Positions 35,058-44,072 of a stretch of DNA of 64,000 nucleotides are shown in pieces (position 1 is the stretch's first letter; each line of letters starts with the position of its first letter). A program made the translations under genes and the position numbers. Location of the stretch: positions 396,632 through 460,631 of the forward strand of contig NZ_LNXS01000054.1 of assembly GCF_001467525.1 (NCBI RefSeq), in the 5' to 3' direction. This stretch comes from Legionella anisa. Lineage in GTDB: Bacteria; Pseudomonadota; Gammaproteobacteria; Legionellales; Legionellaceae. The notes under the pieces were generated by a model. That model did not search any database. It worked only from the letters and a program-made list of their open reading frames with translations, and was not told where the DNA came from.

Positions 35058-35828
35058 ATGAAACTGGATTATCCAACAATAATACGGATGATTAGCCAGG
35101 TTATTTGGCCAATGGGACGCATTGGCGGGTTATTGCTTACACTACCTGTTTTTTCTTCTATTTTATTACCCCCTCGTATTAAAATTATTTTGCTTTTTGT
35201 TTTAAGTTGCGTTTGTGCCTTTATGGTTCCTAAGGAGCTTTCATTTCTGAATTTCAACGGGCTTTTTTTGGCATATATCATACAAGAATTACTTTTTGGT
35301 TTATTAATGGGTTTTGTCTTGCAGCTGGTTTTTCAGATTTTTGTTTTGGGAGGACAAATTATTGCGATGCAAGCTGGTCTTGGCTTTGCAGTGATGATGG
35401 ACCCTGCAAGCCGCGCCAGTGTTCCATTGGTCAGTCAATTCTATTCAATGATGATGACTCTAATATTTTTGGCGCTTAATGGGCATTTAACTGTTTTTGA
35501 AACGTTATTGGATAGTTTCAGAATAATGCCCGTAGGACAGCTTTCTGTTACTCAATCCATGGTATGGAGTGTCATTTTATTTTCGGGATGGATGTTCAAA
35601 CAAGCGATATTGATTTCAATCCCAGCTTTATTGTCTTTGCTGATCGTGAGTCTTGCATTCGGAATTATGTCTCGAGCAGCGCCACAATTAAATATTTTTT
35701 CTTTGGGATTCCCCATTACGTTAATTATGGGAATGGTTGTAATTAAGGTGAGTTTACCCAGTGTTGCGATACAAATGGCAGAGCTTATCAAAGAGGGAAT
35801 GCGTTTTATGACAGGAATGTTGCACTAA
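35058..35828 (+). CDS. fliR: Flagellar export gate protein FliR
   Basis: A 256-residue polytopic membrane protein of the export gate with about six hydrophobic helices. Family motifs include QAGLGFAVMMDPASRASVPLV (middle, ~107-127), LVSQFYSMMMTLIFLALNGH and a C-terminal LGFPITLIMGMVVIKVSLPS. It starts 6 bases after fliQ and its stop overlaps the flhB start by one base (TAATG). Confidence 0.96.
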   Translation: MKLDYPTIIRMISQVIWPMGRIGGLLLTLPVFSSILLPPRIKIILLFVLSCVCAFMVPKELSFLNFNGLFLAYIIQELLFGLLMGFVLQLVFQIFVLGGQIIAMQAGLGFAVMMDPASRASVPLVSQFYSMMMTLIFLALNGHLTVFETLLDSFRIMPVGQLSVTQSMVWSVILFSGWMFKQAILISIPALLSLLIVSLAFGIMSRAAPQLNIFSLGFPITLIMGMVVIKVSLPSVAIQMAELIKEGMRFMTGMLH

Positions 35829-36979
35829 TGGCTGAGCAAGAACACTCACAAGAAAAAACAGAACAGCCTTCGGCCAAACGACTTAGAGAGGCTCGTAAAA
35901 AAGGCCAGGTTGCGCGCTCAAGGGATTTCAATACCACAGTAACGCTACTTTTTACTGCATTGGGATTTCTTATTTTTGGCAAGCAATTAGCTAACCAGCT
36001 AACAGCTATGATGCATCATGCATTTGAGTTTGATACTCGCGTTATCATTAATCCTAAAGTAAGTGTTGAGCGTTTATTTTTTTTAGTGAAAATGGGGTTT
36101 TGGTCCTTAATGCCCTTATTAGTGGTTATTTTTCTCATTACTTTGGCAGCTCCTTTACTCATGGGTGGGTGGGTTTTTAGTAGTCAAATCTTACAGCCTA
36201 AATTTTCGCGACTCAATTTGGTTCAAGGATTTAAAAGAATGATTTCGTTGAAAGGTTTTGTCGAAATGCTCAAATCTTTTTTTAAATTTCTTATCGTAGC
36301 AGTTGTCGCTATAGTGGTACTTAAATCACAAATTCCTGTATTACTCAGTTTAGCCCATGCTCCTATTGAAACAGCAATTAGCAGCGGCAGTTTGGTTGTG
36401 GTGAAATCATTTGTGTTGATTTCTGCCAGTTTGATTTTGATTGCTGTTTTTGATGTTCCTTTTCAATTGTATGAGCATCAAAAAAGTATGAAAATGACGA
36501 TGCAAGAATTAAGGGATGAATACAAGGAAATAGAAGGTAAACCCGAAGTAAAAAGCGCTATTCGTCGTGCCCAGCAGGAGATTTCAAGACGGCGTATGAT
36601 GAATGAAATATCTAAAGCAAACGTGGTTTTAACCAATCCGACTCATTATGCTGTAGCAATCAGTTATAAAGAGAAGAGTCACAAAGCGCCCATAGTAGTT
36701 GCAAAGGGTAAGGATTTGATTGCTTTTCAAATTAGTAAAGTTGCAACATCACATCAAATTCCCATTATTTCTGTACCACCTTTGGCGCGTGCCCTTTATT
36801 TTTCTACCAAATTAAATGCAGAAATACCTAGAGGCCTTTATATCGCTGTAGCCCAGGTATTAGCTTACGTGTTTCAACTGCGCGATAAAGAGCGTTATGA
36901 CTACAAACCCGCTGTATTACAGAATGTCCCTATTCCAGAAGAGTTAGTACGCGAAGCAGAGGAGGATGCTAATGAATAA
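35828..36979 (+). CDS. flhB: Flagellar export switch protein FlhB
   Basis: FlhB controls the change of export substrate from rod/hook to filament. The 383-residue product has the N-terminal EKTEQPSAKRLREARKKGQV, four membrane helices and the cytoplasmic domain with the self-cleavage site NPTH (VVLTNPTHYAVAISY). Its length matches the family. The stop overlaps the flhA start region. Confidence 0.96.
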   Translation: MAEQEHSQEKTEQPSAKRLREARKKGQVARSRDFNTTVTLLFTALGFLIFGKQLANQLTAMMHHAFEFDTRVIINPKVSVERLFFLVKMGFWSLMPLLVVIFLITLAAPLLMGGWVFSSQILQPKFSRLNLVQGFKRMISLKGFVEMLKSFFKFLIVAVVAIVVLKSQIPVLLSLAHAPIETAISSGSLVVVKSFVLISASLILIAVFDVPFQLYEHQKSMKMTMQELRDEYKEIEGKPEVKSAIRRAQQEISRRRMMNEISKANVVLTNPTHYAVAISYKEKSHKAPIVVAKGKDLIAFQISKVATSHQIPIISVPPLARALYFSTKLNAEIPRGLYIAVAQVLAYVFQLRDKERYDYKPAVLQNVPIPEELVREAEEDANE

Positions 36980-39053
36980 AGCATTGTATTATGTACAATA
37001 TTGGATGCGTCAAGGTTTAGGAACACCTCTGGTGCTGATCATCATGCTCGGTATGATGATGTTGCCTCTGCCCCCATTTTTATTGGATATTTTTTTTACT
37101 TTTAATATTGCTTTATCACTCGTCGTTTTGTTAGCAGTGATTTACAGCGAAAGGCCTTTGGATTTTGCGGTATTCCCAACAGTGATATTACTTGCAACTT
37201 TATTACGTTTAACATTAAACGTTGCCTCAACTCGTGTTGTTTTACTCAATGGCTATAAAGGTACTGATGCTGCTGGACATGTGATCCAAGCATTTGGCGA
37301 AGTAGTAATTGGTGGTAATTATGCAGTGGGTTTGGTTGTTTTTATTATTTTAGTCGTCATAAATTTTGTTGTAGTCACGAAGGGGGCTGGACGTGTATCT
37401 GAAGTAAGCGCGCGCTTCACCTTGGATTCTTTACCTGGAAAGCAAATGGCGATCGATGCCGATCTGAATGCTGGTTTAATTAATCAGGAGCAAGCGATAA
37501 CACGTCGATTAGAAGTGGCACAGGAAGCAGATTTTTATGGTTCCATGGATGGTGCGAGTAAATTTGTTCGAGGTGATGCAGTGGCTGGGATTTTAATTTT
37601 GGCCGTTAACATTATTGGTGGGTTGATTATTGGGGTTTTCCAACATGGAATGAGTGTTTCTGATGCGCTACATAACTATATTTTGTTAACTATCGGTGAT
37701 GGCTTGGTAGCGCAAGTGCCTTCTTTAGTTTTATCAACTGCTGCTGCGATTATTGTTACTCGAGTTTCCAGCGCACAAAATATGGGGCATGCAGTTATTT
37801 CCCAATTGTTTGCCAATCCACGCTCATTAATTATTGCATCAGCTATTATGGGATTGATTGGTATTATTCCTGGAATGCCTCATATTGCGTTTATTTTACT
37901 TTCTGCAGGCTTGGGAGGAATTGCTTATTTGTTTCTTCAACAAGATAAAGAAAAACTCAAGGAACAACTCAATCAAGAAAATGAATCTCTTGCTGTTCAA
38001 AATCCCAATATTTCTAGCGAATTGTCATGGGATGATGTGAATCCAGTTGATGTGATTAGCCTTGAGGTAGGATATCGTCTGATTCCTTTAGTGGATCAGG
38101 CACAAGGGGGTGTTTTACTTTCTCGCATTAAAGGGGTACGAAAGAAAATATCACAAGAGCTTGGCTTTTTAATTCCCTCAGTACACGTGCGTGATAATTT
38201 GGATTTAAAACCTAACCATTATCGTATCAGTTTGGCAGGAGTAGTGATGGGGGAGGCTGCAATACATCTTGATCGCTGCCTGGCGATAAATCCGGGACAG
38301 ATTTTTGGTGAAATTGAAGGAGTAAAAACACTTGATCCGGCTTTTGGTATGGAAGCAGTCTGGATTAATGAAAGTCAAAGAGAGCAAGCGCATACTTTGG
38401 GGTATACCGTAGTCGATGCCTCTACTGTTGTTGCAACGCATTTAAGCCAAATATTAGAACACAACAGCCAGCAATTGCTAGGTTATGAAGAAACCCAACA
38501 GCTTCTAGACAAACTTGCATTAAGTTCACCCAAATTAGTGAAAGAACTAGTGCCTGACGGTCTTTCATTAGGAATGGTTAGCAAAGTGCTGCAAGGCTTA
38601 TTGGCGGAGCATATTCCTTTAACGGATATTCGCACTATAGTCGAAACTTTGGCGGAGCTGGCGCCAAAATCTAAGGATACAGAATATTTAATCAGTCAGG
38701 TTCGCATCGCCTTATCTCGATTAATTACTCAAAAAATCAGTGGTGTTCATGAGGAACTGCCAATTATTACGCTAAAACCGGAGTTGGAACAATTATTGCA
38801 AAACATTATTCAGAGCAGTGGATCAGGAGGCGTAAATTTTGAGCCAGGAATGGCAGATAAAATACAACACTCTCTGACACAATTAGCAATGCAACAGCAG
38901 GCGAAACAAGAGAGTTCTGTATTGGTAGTACAGCCGGGAATACGCGCAGTGTTGGCACGATTTGTGCGTAATATATCGCATGACTTTCATGTTTTGTCTT
39001 ATCAGGAGATTCCTGATAATAAGCAAATAAGAATAGTAGGTACAGTGGGATAG
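36972..39053 (+). CDS. flhA: Flagellar export gate protein FlhA
   Basis: FlhA forms the nonameric cytoplasmic ring and transmembrane part of the export apparatus. The 693-residue protein has eight membrane helices in its first ~330 residues (including VFPTVILLATLLRLTLNVAS and the FHIPEP-type region VSARFTLDSLPGKQMAIDAD) and a large cytoplasmic domain. I chose ATG 36972 because AGGAGG lies 6 bases upstream; ATG 36966 would leave no spacing. Either start lies inside flhB, so translation is coupled. Confidence 0.95.
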   Translation: MNKALYYVQYWMRQGLGTPLVLIIMLGMMMLPLPPFLLDIFFTFNIALSLVVLLAVIYSERPLDFAVFPTVILLATLLRLTLNVASTRVVLLNGYKGTDAAGHVIQAFGEVVIGGNYAVGLVVFIILVVINFVVVTKGAGRVSEVSARFTLDSLPGKQMAIDADLNAGLINQEQAITRRLEVAQEADFYGSMDGASKFVRGDAVAGILILAVNIIGGLIIGVFQHGMSVSDALHNYILLTIGDGLVAQVPSLVLSTAAAIIVTRVSSAQNMGHAVISQLFANPRSLIIASAIMGLIGIIPGMPHIAFILLSAGLGGIAYLFLQQDKEKLKEQLNQENESLAVQNPNISSELSWDDVNPVDVISLEVGYRLIPLVDQAQGGVLLSRIKGVRKKISQELGFLIPSVHVRDNLDLKPNHYRISLAGVVMGEAAIHLDRCLAINPGQIFGEIEGVKTLDPAFGMEAVWINESQREQAHTLGYTVVDASTVVATHLSQILEHNSQQLLGYEETQQLLDKLALSSPKLVKELVPDGLSLGMVSKVLQGLLAEHIPLTDIRTIVETLAELAPKSKDTEYLISQVRIALSRLITQKISGVHEELPIITLKPELEQLLQNIIQSSGSGGVNFEPGMADKIQHSLTQLAMQQQAKQESSVLVVQPGIRAVLARFVRNISHDFHVLSYQEIPDNKQIRIVGTVG

Positions 39054-39104
39054 GAGTAACTGAGGGTGTATCACATTGGAATTAGTAGCCTAGGTGTTTG
39101 AATG

Positions 39105-39230
39105 TATCGCGTCATCTACTAAGTTTTAGATAAGGCGCAAGTAAAGTGAGGTGAACGAGTGTACTCAGGTACATGGCTGAGCGGAACGAGCTTGCAACGA
39201 CGTATAGATCTTAGTGGGTGGCGCTATAGA
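39105..39230 (+). repeat. Dispersed 125-bp hairpin repeat, copy B
   Basis: Full-length match to 4208-4332, in the same orientation and also upstream of a gene (flhF starts 101 bases later). The central palindrome is GTACTCAGGTAC, changed at one base from copy A (GTACTCAAGTAC), with its pairing kept. It splits what is a tight flhA-flhF unit in many relatives. Confidence 0.8.
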
Positions 39231-39330
39231 ACCTAGAGTTAAACTTCTCAGTTTTCCCGCAAGCAAGCTACAATTTCTATAAGAGGCATTGCGTGAATAG
39301 TGACAAATTTCTTCATAAGCAGGAGGCTTT

Positions 39331-40461
39331 ATGAAATTAAAACGTTTTGTTGCGACCGATACACGCAGCGCTATGAAACAAATTAAAGAGACACTTGGTG
39401 CCGATGCCGTTATTTTGTCCAGTCATCATATAGATGGTGGAGTGGAAGTCGTTGCTGCGATTGATTTTGATGAAACAATTCTGTCAACTTCAGCAGCAGT
39501 AGCTTGCGCTGAACCAACGAGTCAAGCGAATAAACTCCAAATGCAAACACCTCTTGATGACATGCGTCAGGAGATTCAAACATTAAGAAGTATGCTTGAA
39601 GCACAGTTACGGGGAAATGTTGGTGTCCATGAGCCGTTGCATACTGTTTTACTGCAAAAACTTCTCTATCTGGGGATAAGTCATACTACGGCAGCGACTT
39701 GGGCATGCTCTGTGCGATCTGATTTAAACCAACAAAAAGGCTGGGAAGCTGTATTGAACCATATTGCAGATCAATTAACTATTTGTGATACACGCAGAAT
39801 AGAAGAAGGCGGCATTTATGCTTTTGTTGGTCCAACTGGCGTCGGAAAAACGACAACATTGGCCAAAATTGCAGCCCGGTTTACCTTGAGATTTGGAGCC
39901 GATAAATTAGGCCTGGTTACTATGGATACCTATAGAATCGCAGCGCAAGAACAACTCATGATGTATGGAAAAATTTTAGGGGTTAAGGTGTGTGTTGCTC
40001 AGGATGAAGTTTCTTTGGCGCGAGTATTGCGGCAATTAAATGACAAAAAATTAATTTTGATTGATACCGCCGGAATGAATCCTGCGGATGAGCGAGTTGT
40101 AAAACAAATGCATGTTTTGGGTACTTACTTATTGTCGATTTCCAATGTTTTGGTTTTACCTGCAACAAGCCATTATCAAGTGTTAATTGATGCAATAAAA
40201 CGTTATGGAGTAAATCAAATTGATCAGTGTATTTTGACCAAGCTGGATGAATCATTGGCTGTAGGCGGCGCGTTAAGTGCACTTATTGAGTCGGGTTTAG
40301 GTGTGAGCTATCTAACACACGGACAACGTGTACCTGAAGACATTAAAATGGCCACGCGTCATCAGCTAATTGAGTTGTTTTCTGAGCAGGAAGCACAACT
40401 GTTTCAGGCGGACAATGTTAGGAAAGCACAGCAAAGTGCTTGGAGAGAATATCATGTCTAA
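39331..40461 (+). CDS. flhF: Flagellar SRP-type GTPase FlhF
   Basis: FlhF sets the position of polar flagella. The 376-residue product has an N-terminal basic domain (MKLKRFVATDTRSAMKQIKE), an NG GTPase core with Walker A VGPTGVGKTTTLAKIAA (~170-187), VTMDTYRIAAQEQL, the DTAGM motif and the TKLDE specificity box. Its normal partner flhG overlaps its end. AGGAGG lies before the ATG. The gap upstream contains a dispersed repeat, so promoter supply could differ from the flhA operon. Confidence 0.95.
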   Translation: MKLKRFVATDTRSAMKQIKETLGADAVILSSHHIDGGVEVVAAIDFDETILSTSAAVACAEPTSQANKLQMQTPLDDMRQEIQTLRSMLEAQLRGNVGVHEPLHTVLLQKLLYLGISHTTAATWACSVRSDLNQQKGWEAVLNHIADQLTICDTRRIEEGGIYAFVGPTGVGKTTTLAKIAARFTLRFGADKLGLVTMDTYRIAAQEQLMMYGKILGVKVCVAQDEVSLARVLRQLNDKKLILIDTAGMNPADERVVKQMHVLGTYLLSISNVLVLPATSHYQVLIDAIKRYGVNQIDQCILTKLDESLAVGGALSALIESGLGVSYLTHGQRVPEDIKMATRHQLIELFSEQEAQLFQADNVRKAQQSAWREYHV

Positions 40462-41323
40462 AGTGAATCAAGATATAAGCGATCAAGCTTCTGGTTTGAG
40501 AAATCTTTCACGTGCAAAACCGATTAAAGTAATCGCAGTTTCTGCTGGAAAGGGTGGTGTAGGCAAGAGCAATGTTTCTGTCAATTTGGCGGTTGGTTTG
40601 GCCCAGCTTAATAAACGAGTCATGCTGCTTGATGCCGACTTAGGATTGGCAAATATTGATATTATGCTGGGATTGCACACTAGATATAATTTATCTCACG
40701 TAATGCAGGGAATCTGTCATTTAAGTGACATTATTATGTCAGGGCCTCATGGTGTCCTTGTTATTCCTGCGGCTTCTGGTACAGAGTTTATGACGCAACT
40801 CTCTCCTCCAGAGCTTGCTGGAATCATCGATTCATTTAATGAGCTTACCGATGATTTAGACTACATGATTATTGATACTGCTGCTGGTATTTCTGACACA
40901 GTTTTAAGTTTTACTCGTTCGTCGCAAGAATTAATTGTTGTTGTGTGTGATGAACCCACCTCATTAACCGATGCATATGCTTTAATTAAAGTAATGAGTA
41001 AGCGTTATGAATGGACACGTTTTCATATTTTGGCAAATATGGTGCGGAATGAAAGAGAGGGACGGGAATTATTTAATAAATTATTCAAAGTTTCCGAGCA
41101 ATTTCTCGAGGTTCAGCTAGACTATTTAGGAGCAGTACCATTTGATGAACACATACACAAGGCAGTGAAAATGCAAAAACCGGTATTAATTGCTTATCCT
41201 GATTCTGCTGCTGCTTTAGCACTTAGACAGTTAGCAGATGAAGTATCTGAGTGGCCTCCCAGCGCTTTATTGGGTGGTAATACCAGTTTCTTTTTAGAGC
41301 GTTTAGTAGCAGGTGAATTTTAA
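40454..41323 (+). CDS. flhG: MinD-like ATPase FlhG (FleN), flagellar number regulator
   Basis: FlhG limits the number of polar flagella together with FlhF and, in Pseudomonas-type systems, restrains FleQ. The 289-residue protein has the deviant Walker A KGGVGKSNVSVNLAVGLAQL, LDADLGLANIDIMLGL and IDTAAGISDTVLSFTRSS. ATG 40454 (8-base overlap with the flhF stop, GGAGAG before it) gives MSKVNQDISDQASGLRNL, normal for FleN. A longer frame from 40370 is inside flhF and unlikely to be used. Confidence 0.94.
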   Translation: MSKVNQDISDQASGLRNLSRAKPIKVIAVSAGKGGVGKSNVSVNLAVGLAQLNKRVMLLDADLGLANIDIMLGLHTRYNLSHVMQGICHLSDIIMSGPHGVLVIPAASGTEFMTQLSPPELAGIIDSFNELTDDLDYMIIDTAAGISDTVLSFTRSSQELIVVVCDEPTSLTDAYALIKVMSKRYEWTRFHILANMVRNEREGRELFNKLFKVSEQFLEVQLDYLGAVPFDEHIHKAVKMQKPVLIAYPDSAAALALRQLADEVSEWPPSALLGGNTSFFLERLVAGEF

Positions 41324-41333
41324 GGAGATCATT

Positions 41334-42050
41334 GTGGATGCTTTGGCTGCCTATAGCAAAGTTAACCAGCAAATTCAGGAAACGCTGGTAAAAACTCATG
41401 CCTTATTGGTTAAACGCATAGCACATCATTTATTGGGTCGTTTGCCGCAAAGCGTACAACTGGATGATTTAATACAAGCAGGAATGCTCGGATTACTGGA
41501 AGCAACACGACATTATGATTCTTCTAAAGGTGCTTCATTTGAAACCTATGCAGGAATTCGCATTAGAGGGTACATGCTTGATGAAGTAAGACGTAATGAT
41601 TGGGTGCCCCGCTCAGTACATCGCAATGCAAGAATGATTTCGGAAGCGGTTAAAAATGTCGAACATCGGTTAGGAAGAGAAGCTAAGGATTCTGAAATCG
41701 CAGCGGAACTTGAAATATCAATTGCTGAATACCATGAAATGTTGCAAGACTCTGTGGGTAGTCATTTGTATGGTTTTGAAGATTTGGGCGTCACTGATGA
41801 TGCCTTGCATGTTGCAGATGGATACGCTTCTACTGAACCTCATATCAATGTATTGCATAGTGATTTGATGCATCGTTTATCCGAGGTAATTCGTGGACTG
41901 CCTCAGAAGGAACGAATGGTACTTTCTTTATATTACGAACAGGATTTAAATCTAAAAGAAATCGGGGAGGTTATTAGCGTTAGCGAATCACGCGTTTCAC
42001 AGATTCTGAGTCAGGCAATACATCGAATTAAATCACGTTTACCGGAATAA
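41334..42050 (+). CDS. fliA: RNA polymerase sigma factor FliA (sigma-28)
   Basis: FliA directs transcription of late flagellar genes, and in Legionella also transmissive-phase traits. The product (238 residues from GTG 41334) has region 2 (QLDDLIQAGMLGLLEATRHYD, YAGIRIRGYMLDEVR), region 3 and region 4 with LPQKERMVLSLYYEQDLNLK and a helix-turn-helix VSESRVSQILSQ. The GTG follows AAGGAG at 6-base spacing; the upstream ATG 41313 lies inside flhG and is less likely. The GTG start lowers translation efficiency in general. Confidence 0.93.
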   Translation: MDALAAYSKVNQQIQETLVKTHALLVKRIAHHLLGRLPQSVQLDDLIQAGMLGLLEATRHYDSSKGASFETYAGIRIRGYMLDEVRRNDWVPRSVHRNARMISEAVKNVEHRLGREAKDSEIAAELEISIAEYHEMLQDSVGSHLYGFEDLGVTDDALHVADGYASTEPHINVLHSDLMHRLSEVIRGLPQKERMVLSLYYEQDLNLKEIGEVISVSESRVSQILSQAIHRIKSRLPE

Positions 42051-42056
42051 AAAAGA

Positions 42057-42830
42057 ATGGATGCTTTAACTTTAGCAGGGATACTCATTAGTTTTTTAGC
42101 TATTACGCTTGGCCAGTTTTTTGAAGGTGGAAGTCTACAGGCTTTAATGAATCTGTCTGCATTAATGATCGTGCTCGGAGGAACAATCGGAGCAGTTATG
42201 GTGCAAACACCACTAAATACCTTTAAAAGAGCATTTAAAATTTTGCCTTGGGTTATTACTCCACCCAAACTTGAATTTGAACTTTGCCGTAACAAAATGT
42301 TTGATTTGGCACGAAAAGCGCGTCAATTAGGGTTACTTTCTCTAGAAGAACATTTAGAGGTTGAAAAAAATCCGCTTATCAATAAGGGCTTGGAATTGTT
42401 AGTTATTGGTGTAGATAAATTCACTATAAGAAAAGTTCTCGAGGACGAAATCGAACGAGTTGAGACTCATGATATCCATGCAGCACAAGTATTTGAAAGT
42501 ATGGGGGGATACAGCCCAACCATAGGAATTTTGGGGGCAGTGTTGGGTTTGATTCAAGTGATGCGTCATTTATCTGAACCAAATGAATTGGGATTAGGTA
42601 TTGCAGTAGCTTTCGTAGCTACTATTTACGGGGTTGGAATGGCTAATCTTATTTTTTTGCCTGTAGCAAATAAATTAAAAAGTTGTATTGCTCGTCAGGT
42701 GCATTATGACGAAATGATCGTAGAAGGTATAGTTACTATTGCTTCTGGAGAAAGTCCGGGAGTTTTGATGTTAAAACTCAATAATTTTGGCCAGCAGAAG
42801 AAGAATGAAAAAAAGAAAAAAAAGAAATGA
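42057..42830 (+). CDS. motA: Flagellar stator protein MotA/PomA type (MotC)
   Basis: The 257-residue stator subunit has four membrane helices: two N-terminal (LAGILISFLAITLGQFFEGG; ALMIVLGGTIGAVMV) and two near 150-215 (YSPTIGILGAVLGLIQVM, GIAVAFVATIYGVGMANLIF). It forms the ion channel with the next gene's product. It starts 6 bases after fliA. The C-terminus is a lysine run (NEKKKKKK) encoded by A-tracts that overlap the start of motB. Proton or sodium use cannot be decided from sequence alone. Confidence 0.92.
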   Translation: MDALTLAGILISFLAITLGQFFEGGSLQALMNLSALMIVLGGTIGAVMVQTPLNTFKRAFKILPWVITPPKLEFELCRNKMFDLARKARQLGLLSLEEHLEVEKNPLINKGLELLVIGVDKFTIRKVLEDEIERVETHDIHAAQVFESMGGYSPTIGILGAVLGLIQVMRHLSEPNELGLGIAVAFVATIYGVGMANLIFLPVANKLKSCIARQVHYDEMIVEGIVTIASGESPGVLMLKLNNFGQQKKNEKKKKKK

Positions 42831-43572
42831 GCAGCATAATGATCATCATCGCTGGGTTGTCTCATATGCAGATTTCATTACCTTATTATTTGCATTTTTT
42901 GTCGTAATGTATGCTATTTCTTCTGTCAATACCTCAAAGTACAAATCACTTTCAGATGGAATGAAATCGGCGTTTAATAAAAAAGATGAGGCTCGAGCCC
43001 TTAAATCAACAAAAAATATAAAAGACGGAGTACAAACCACACCATTTCAAGGGCCTTTTCATGATGGGCTTGATGAATTAAATCAAGCGCTCATCGAGTT
43101 GCAAGATGGAAATTATAAGATCAACCGGCAGAAAGGTTGGGTGGAGTTGGATATTAAATCAGGAGCTTTATTTGATTCAGGTGATGCAGATTTAAAACCA
43201 GAAGCTTTTGTTAAATTAATGCAATTAGCCGCTAAACTTAAAAAATCATCTTCTATTGTTGCAATAGAGGGATATACAGATAATGTTCCTATAGAAACGC
43301 CACAATTTCCATCAAACTGGGAACTTTCTGCGATGCGTGCAGCAGTTGTTGGACGTACTTTGAATTCATTTGGGATAGCAACAGATCGTATTTTAGTAAC
43401 GGGTTATGGTGAGCAATATCCAGTTGCAGATAATGTTACAGAACTAGGGAGATCTGCAAATCGTAGGGTAACTATTATCATCGCATTGAATCGAAACGTA
43501 CTTCGACTTTTAAACCCTGCGCTAAGCGAACAAGCTCATGGCGTAGTCATTGGGGGTAAAAATATAAAATGA
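42805..43572 (+). CDS. motB: Flagellar stator protein MotB type (MotD)
   Basis: The 255-residue protein (ATG 42805) starts MKKRKKRNEQHNDHHRW, has one membrane helix with the essential aspartate (SYADFITLLFAFFVVMYAIS), a linker and an OmpA-like peptidoglycan-binding domain (VAIEGYTDNVPIE, NWELSAMRAA, GRSANRRVTIII). It anchors the stator to the wall. The start overlaps motA by 26 bases, within A7 and A8 runs. The open frame reaches 42787, but the six extra residues would be further inside motA and lack a better ribosome site. Confidence 0.92.
   Translation: MKKRKKRNEQHNDHHRWVVSYADFITLLFAFFVVMYAISSVNTSKYKSLSDGMKSAFNKKDEARALKSTKNIKDGVQTTPFQGPFHDGLDELNQALIELQDGNYKINRQKGWVELDIKSGALFDSGDADLKPEAFVKLMQLAAKLKKSSSIVAIEGYTDNVPIETPQFPSNWELSAMRAAVVGRTLNSFGIATDRILVTGYGEQYPVADNVTELGRSANRRVTIIIALNRNVLRLLNPALSEQAHGVVIGGKNIK
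42808..42823 (+). other. A7/A8 homopolymer tract in the motA-motB overlap
   Basis: Seven A at 42808-42814 and eight A at 42816-42823, split by one G, are read both as the lysine tail of MotA and as the first codons of MotB. Slippage by one base would change the start of MotB out of frame while altering only the tail of MotA. Confidence 0.7.
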
Positions 43573-43967
43573 TAACTTTTCTTTTAAGCGCAAATGTGGT
43601 TGTTTTTTTATTCATAGTGAATTATTTATTGAATCAGCGTAAAAAACTAATTGGTTTCCGAGAGGAGTTGAAAACACAGCAAAAGTTAATTGATCAAATC
43701 ATAAAAGATCACCCTGTGTTGATTCATGCTGATTTATTATTCTCCAAGCAGTTAAAAGAAATTAATACTCAATTGGTTAGTATGGATAATCAAATTCAGG
43801 ATTTGGAAAATAAACGAGATAACGATGGCGGATATCGTCATGCTTTGCGTATTTTAGAAATGGGCGGTAATCGCGATGAAATTGTAGAAAGTTGCCATTT
43901 ATCGCTTGCAGAAGCGGATCTATTAATGAATTTGCAGGCCTATCGGACCGCAATGAAGACTTCATAG
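43569..43967 (+). CDS. DUF2802-family protein
   Basis: The 132-residue product has one N-terminal membrane helix (ITFLLSANVVVFLFIVNYLL), a coiled-coil stretch and the C-terminal DUF2802 motif (HALRILEMGGNRDEIVESCH and LSLAEADLLMNL). Genes of this family follow motD/cheW in polar-flagellar loci of Pseudomonas; role unknown. It overlaps the motB stop by 4 bases (ATGA). Here it directly follows the stator genes with no che genes between. Confidence 0.8.
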   Translation: MITFLLSANVVVFLFIVNYLLNQRKKLIGFREELKTQQKLIDQIIKDHPVLIHADLLFSKQLKEINTQLVSMDNQIQDLENKRDNDGGYRHALRILEMGGNRDEIVESCHLSLAEADLLMNLQAYRTAMKTS

Positions 43968-44072
43968 CTGTTTTTTTGCCTACTTTCACGGTAAAATCCC
44001 AAGTTAATTTTTTATAAAGTTATGCTGGAGCATAATATAGCTGTGCTCACTGCCATTAAGTTAAGGAACTTT

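Noticed and set aside
40370-40453. Upstream extension of flhG
   Set aside because: It lies inside flhF in another frame; ATG 40454 overlaps the flhF stop with a good ribosome site.
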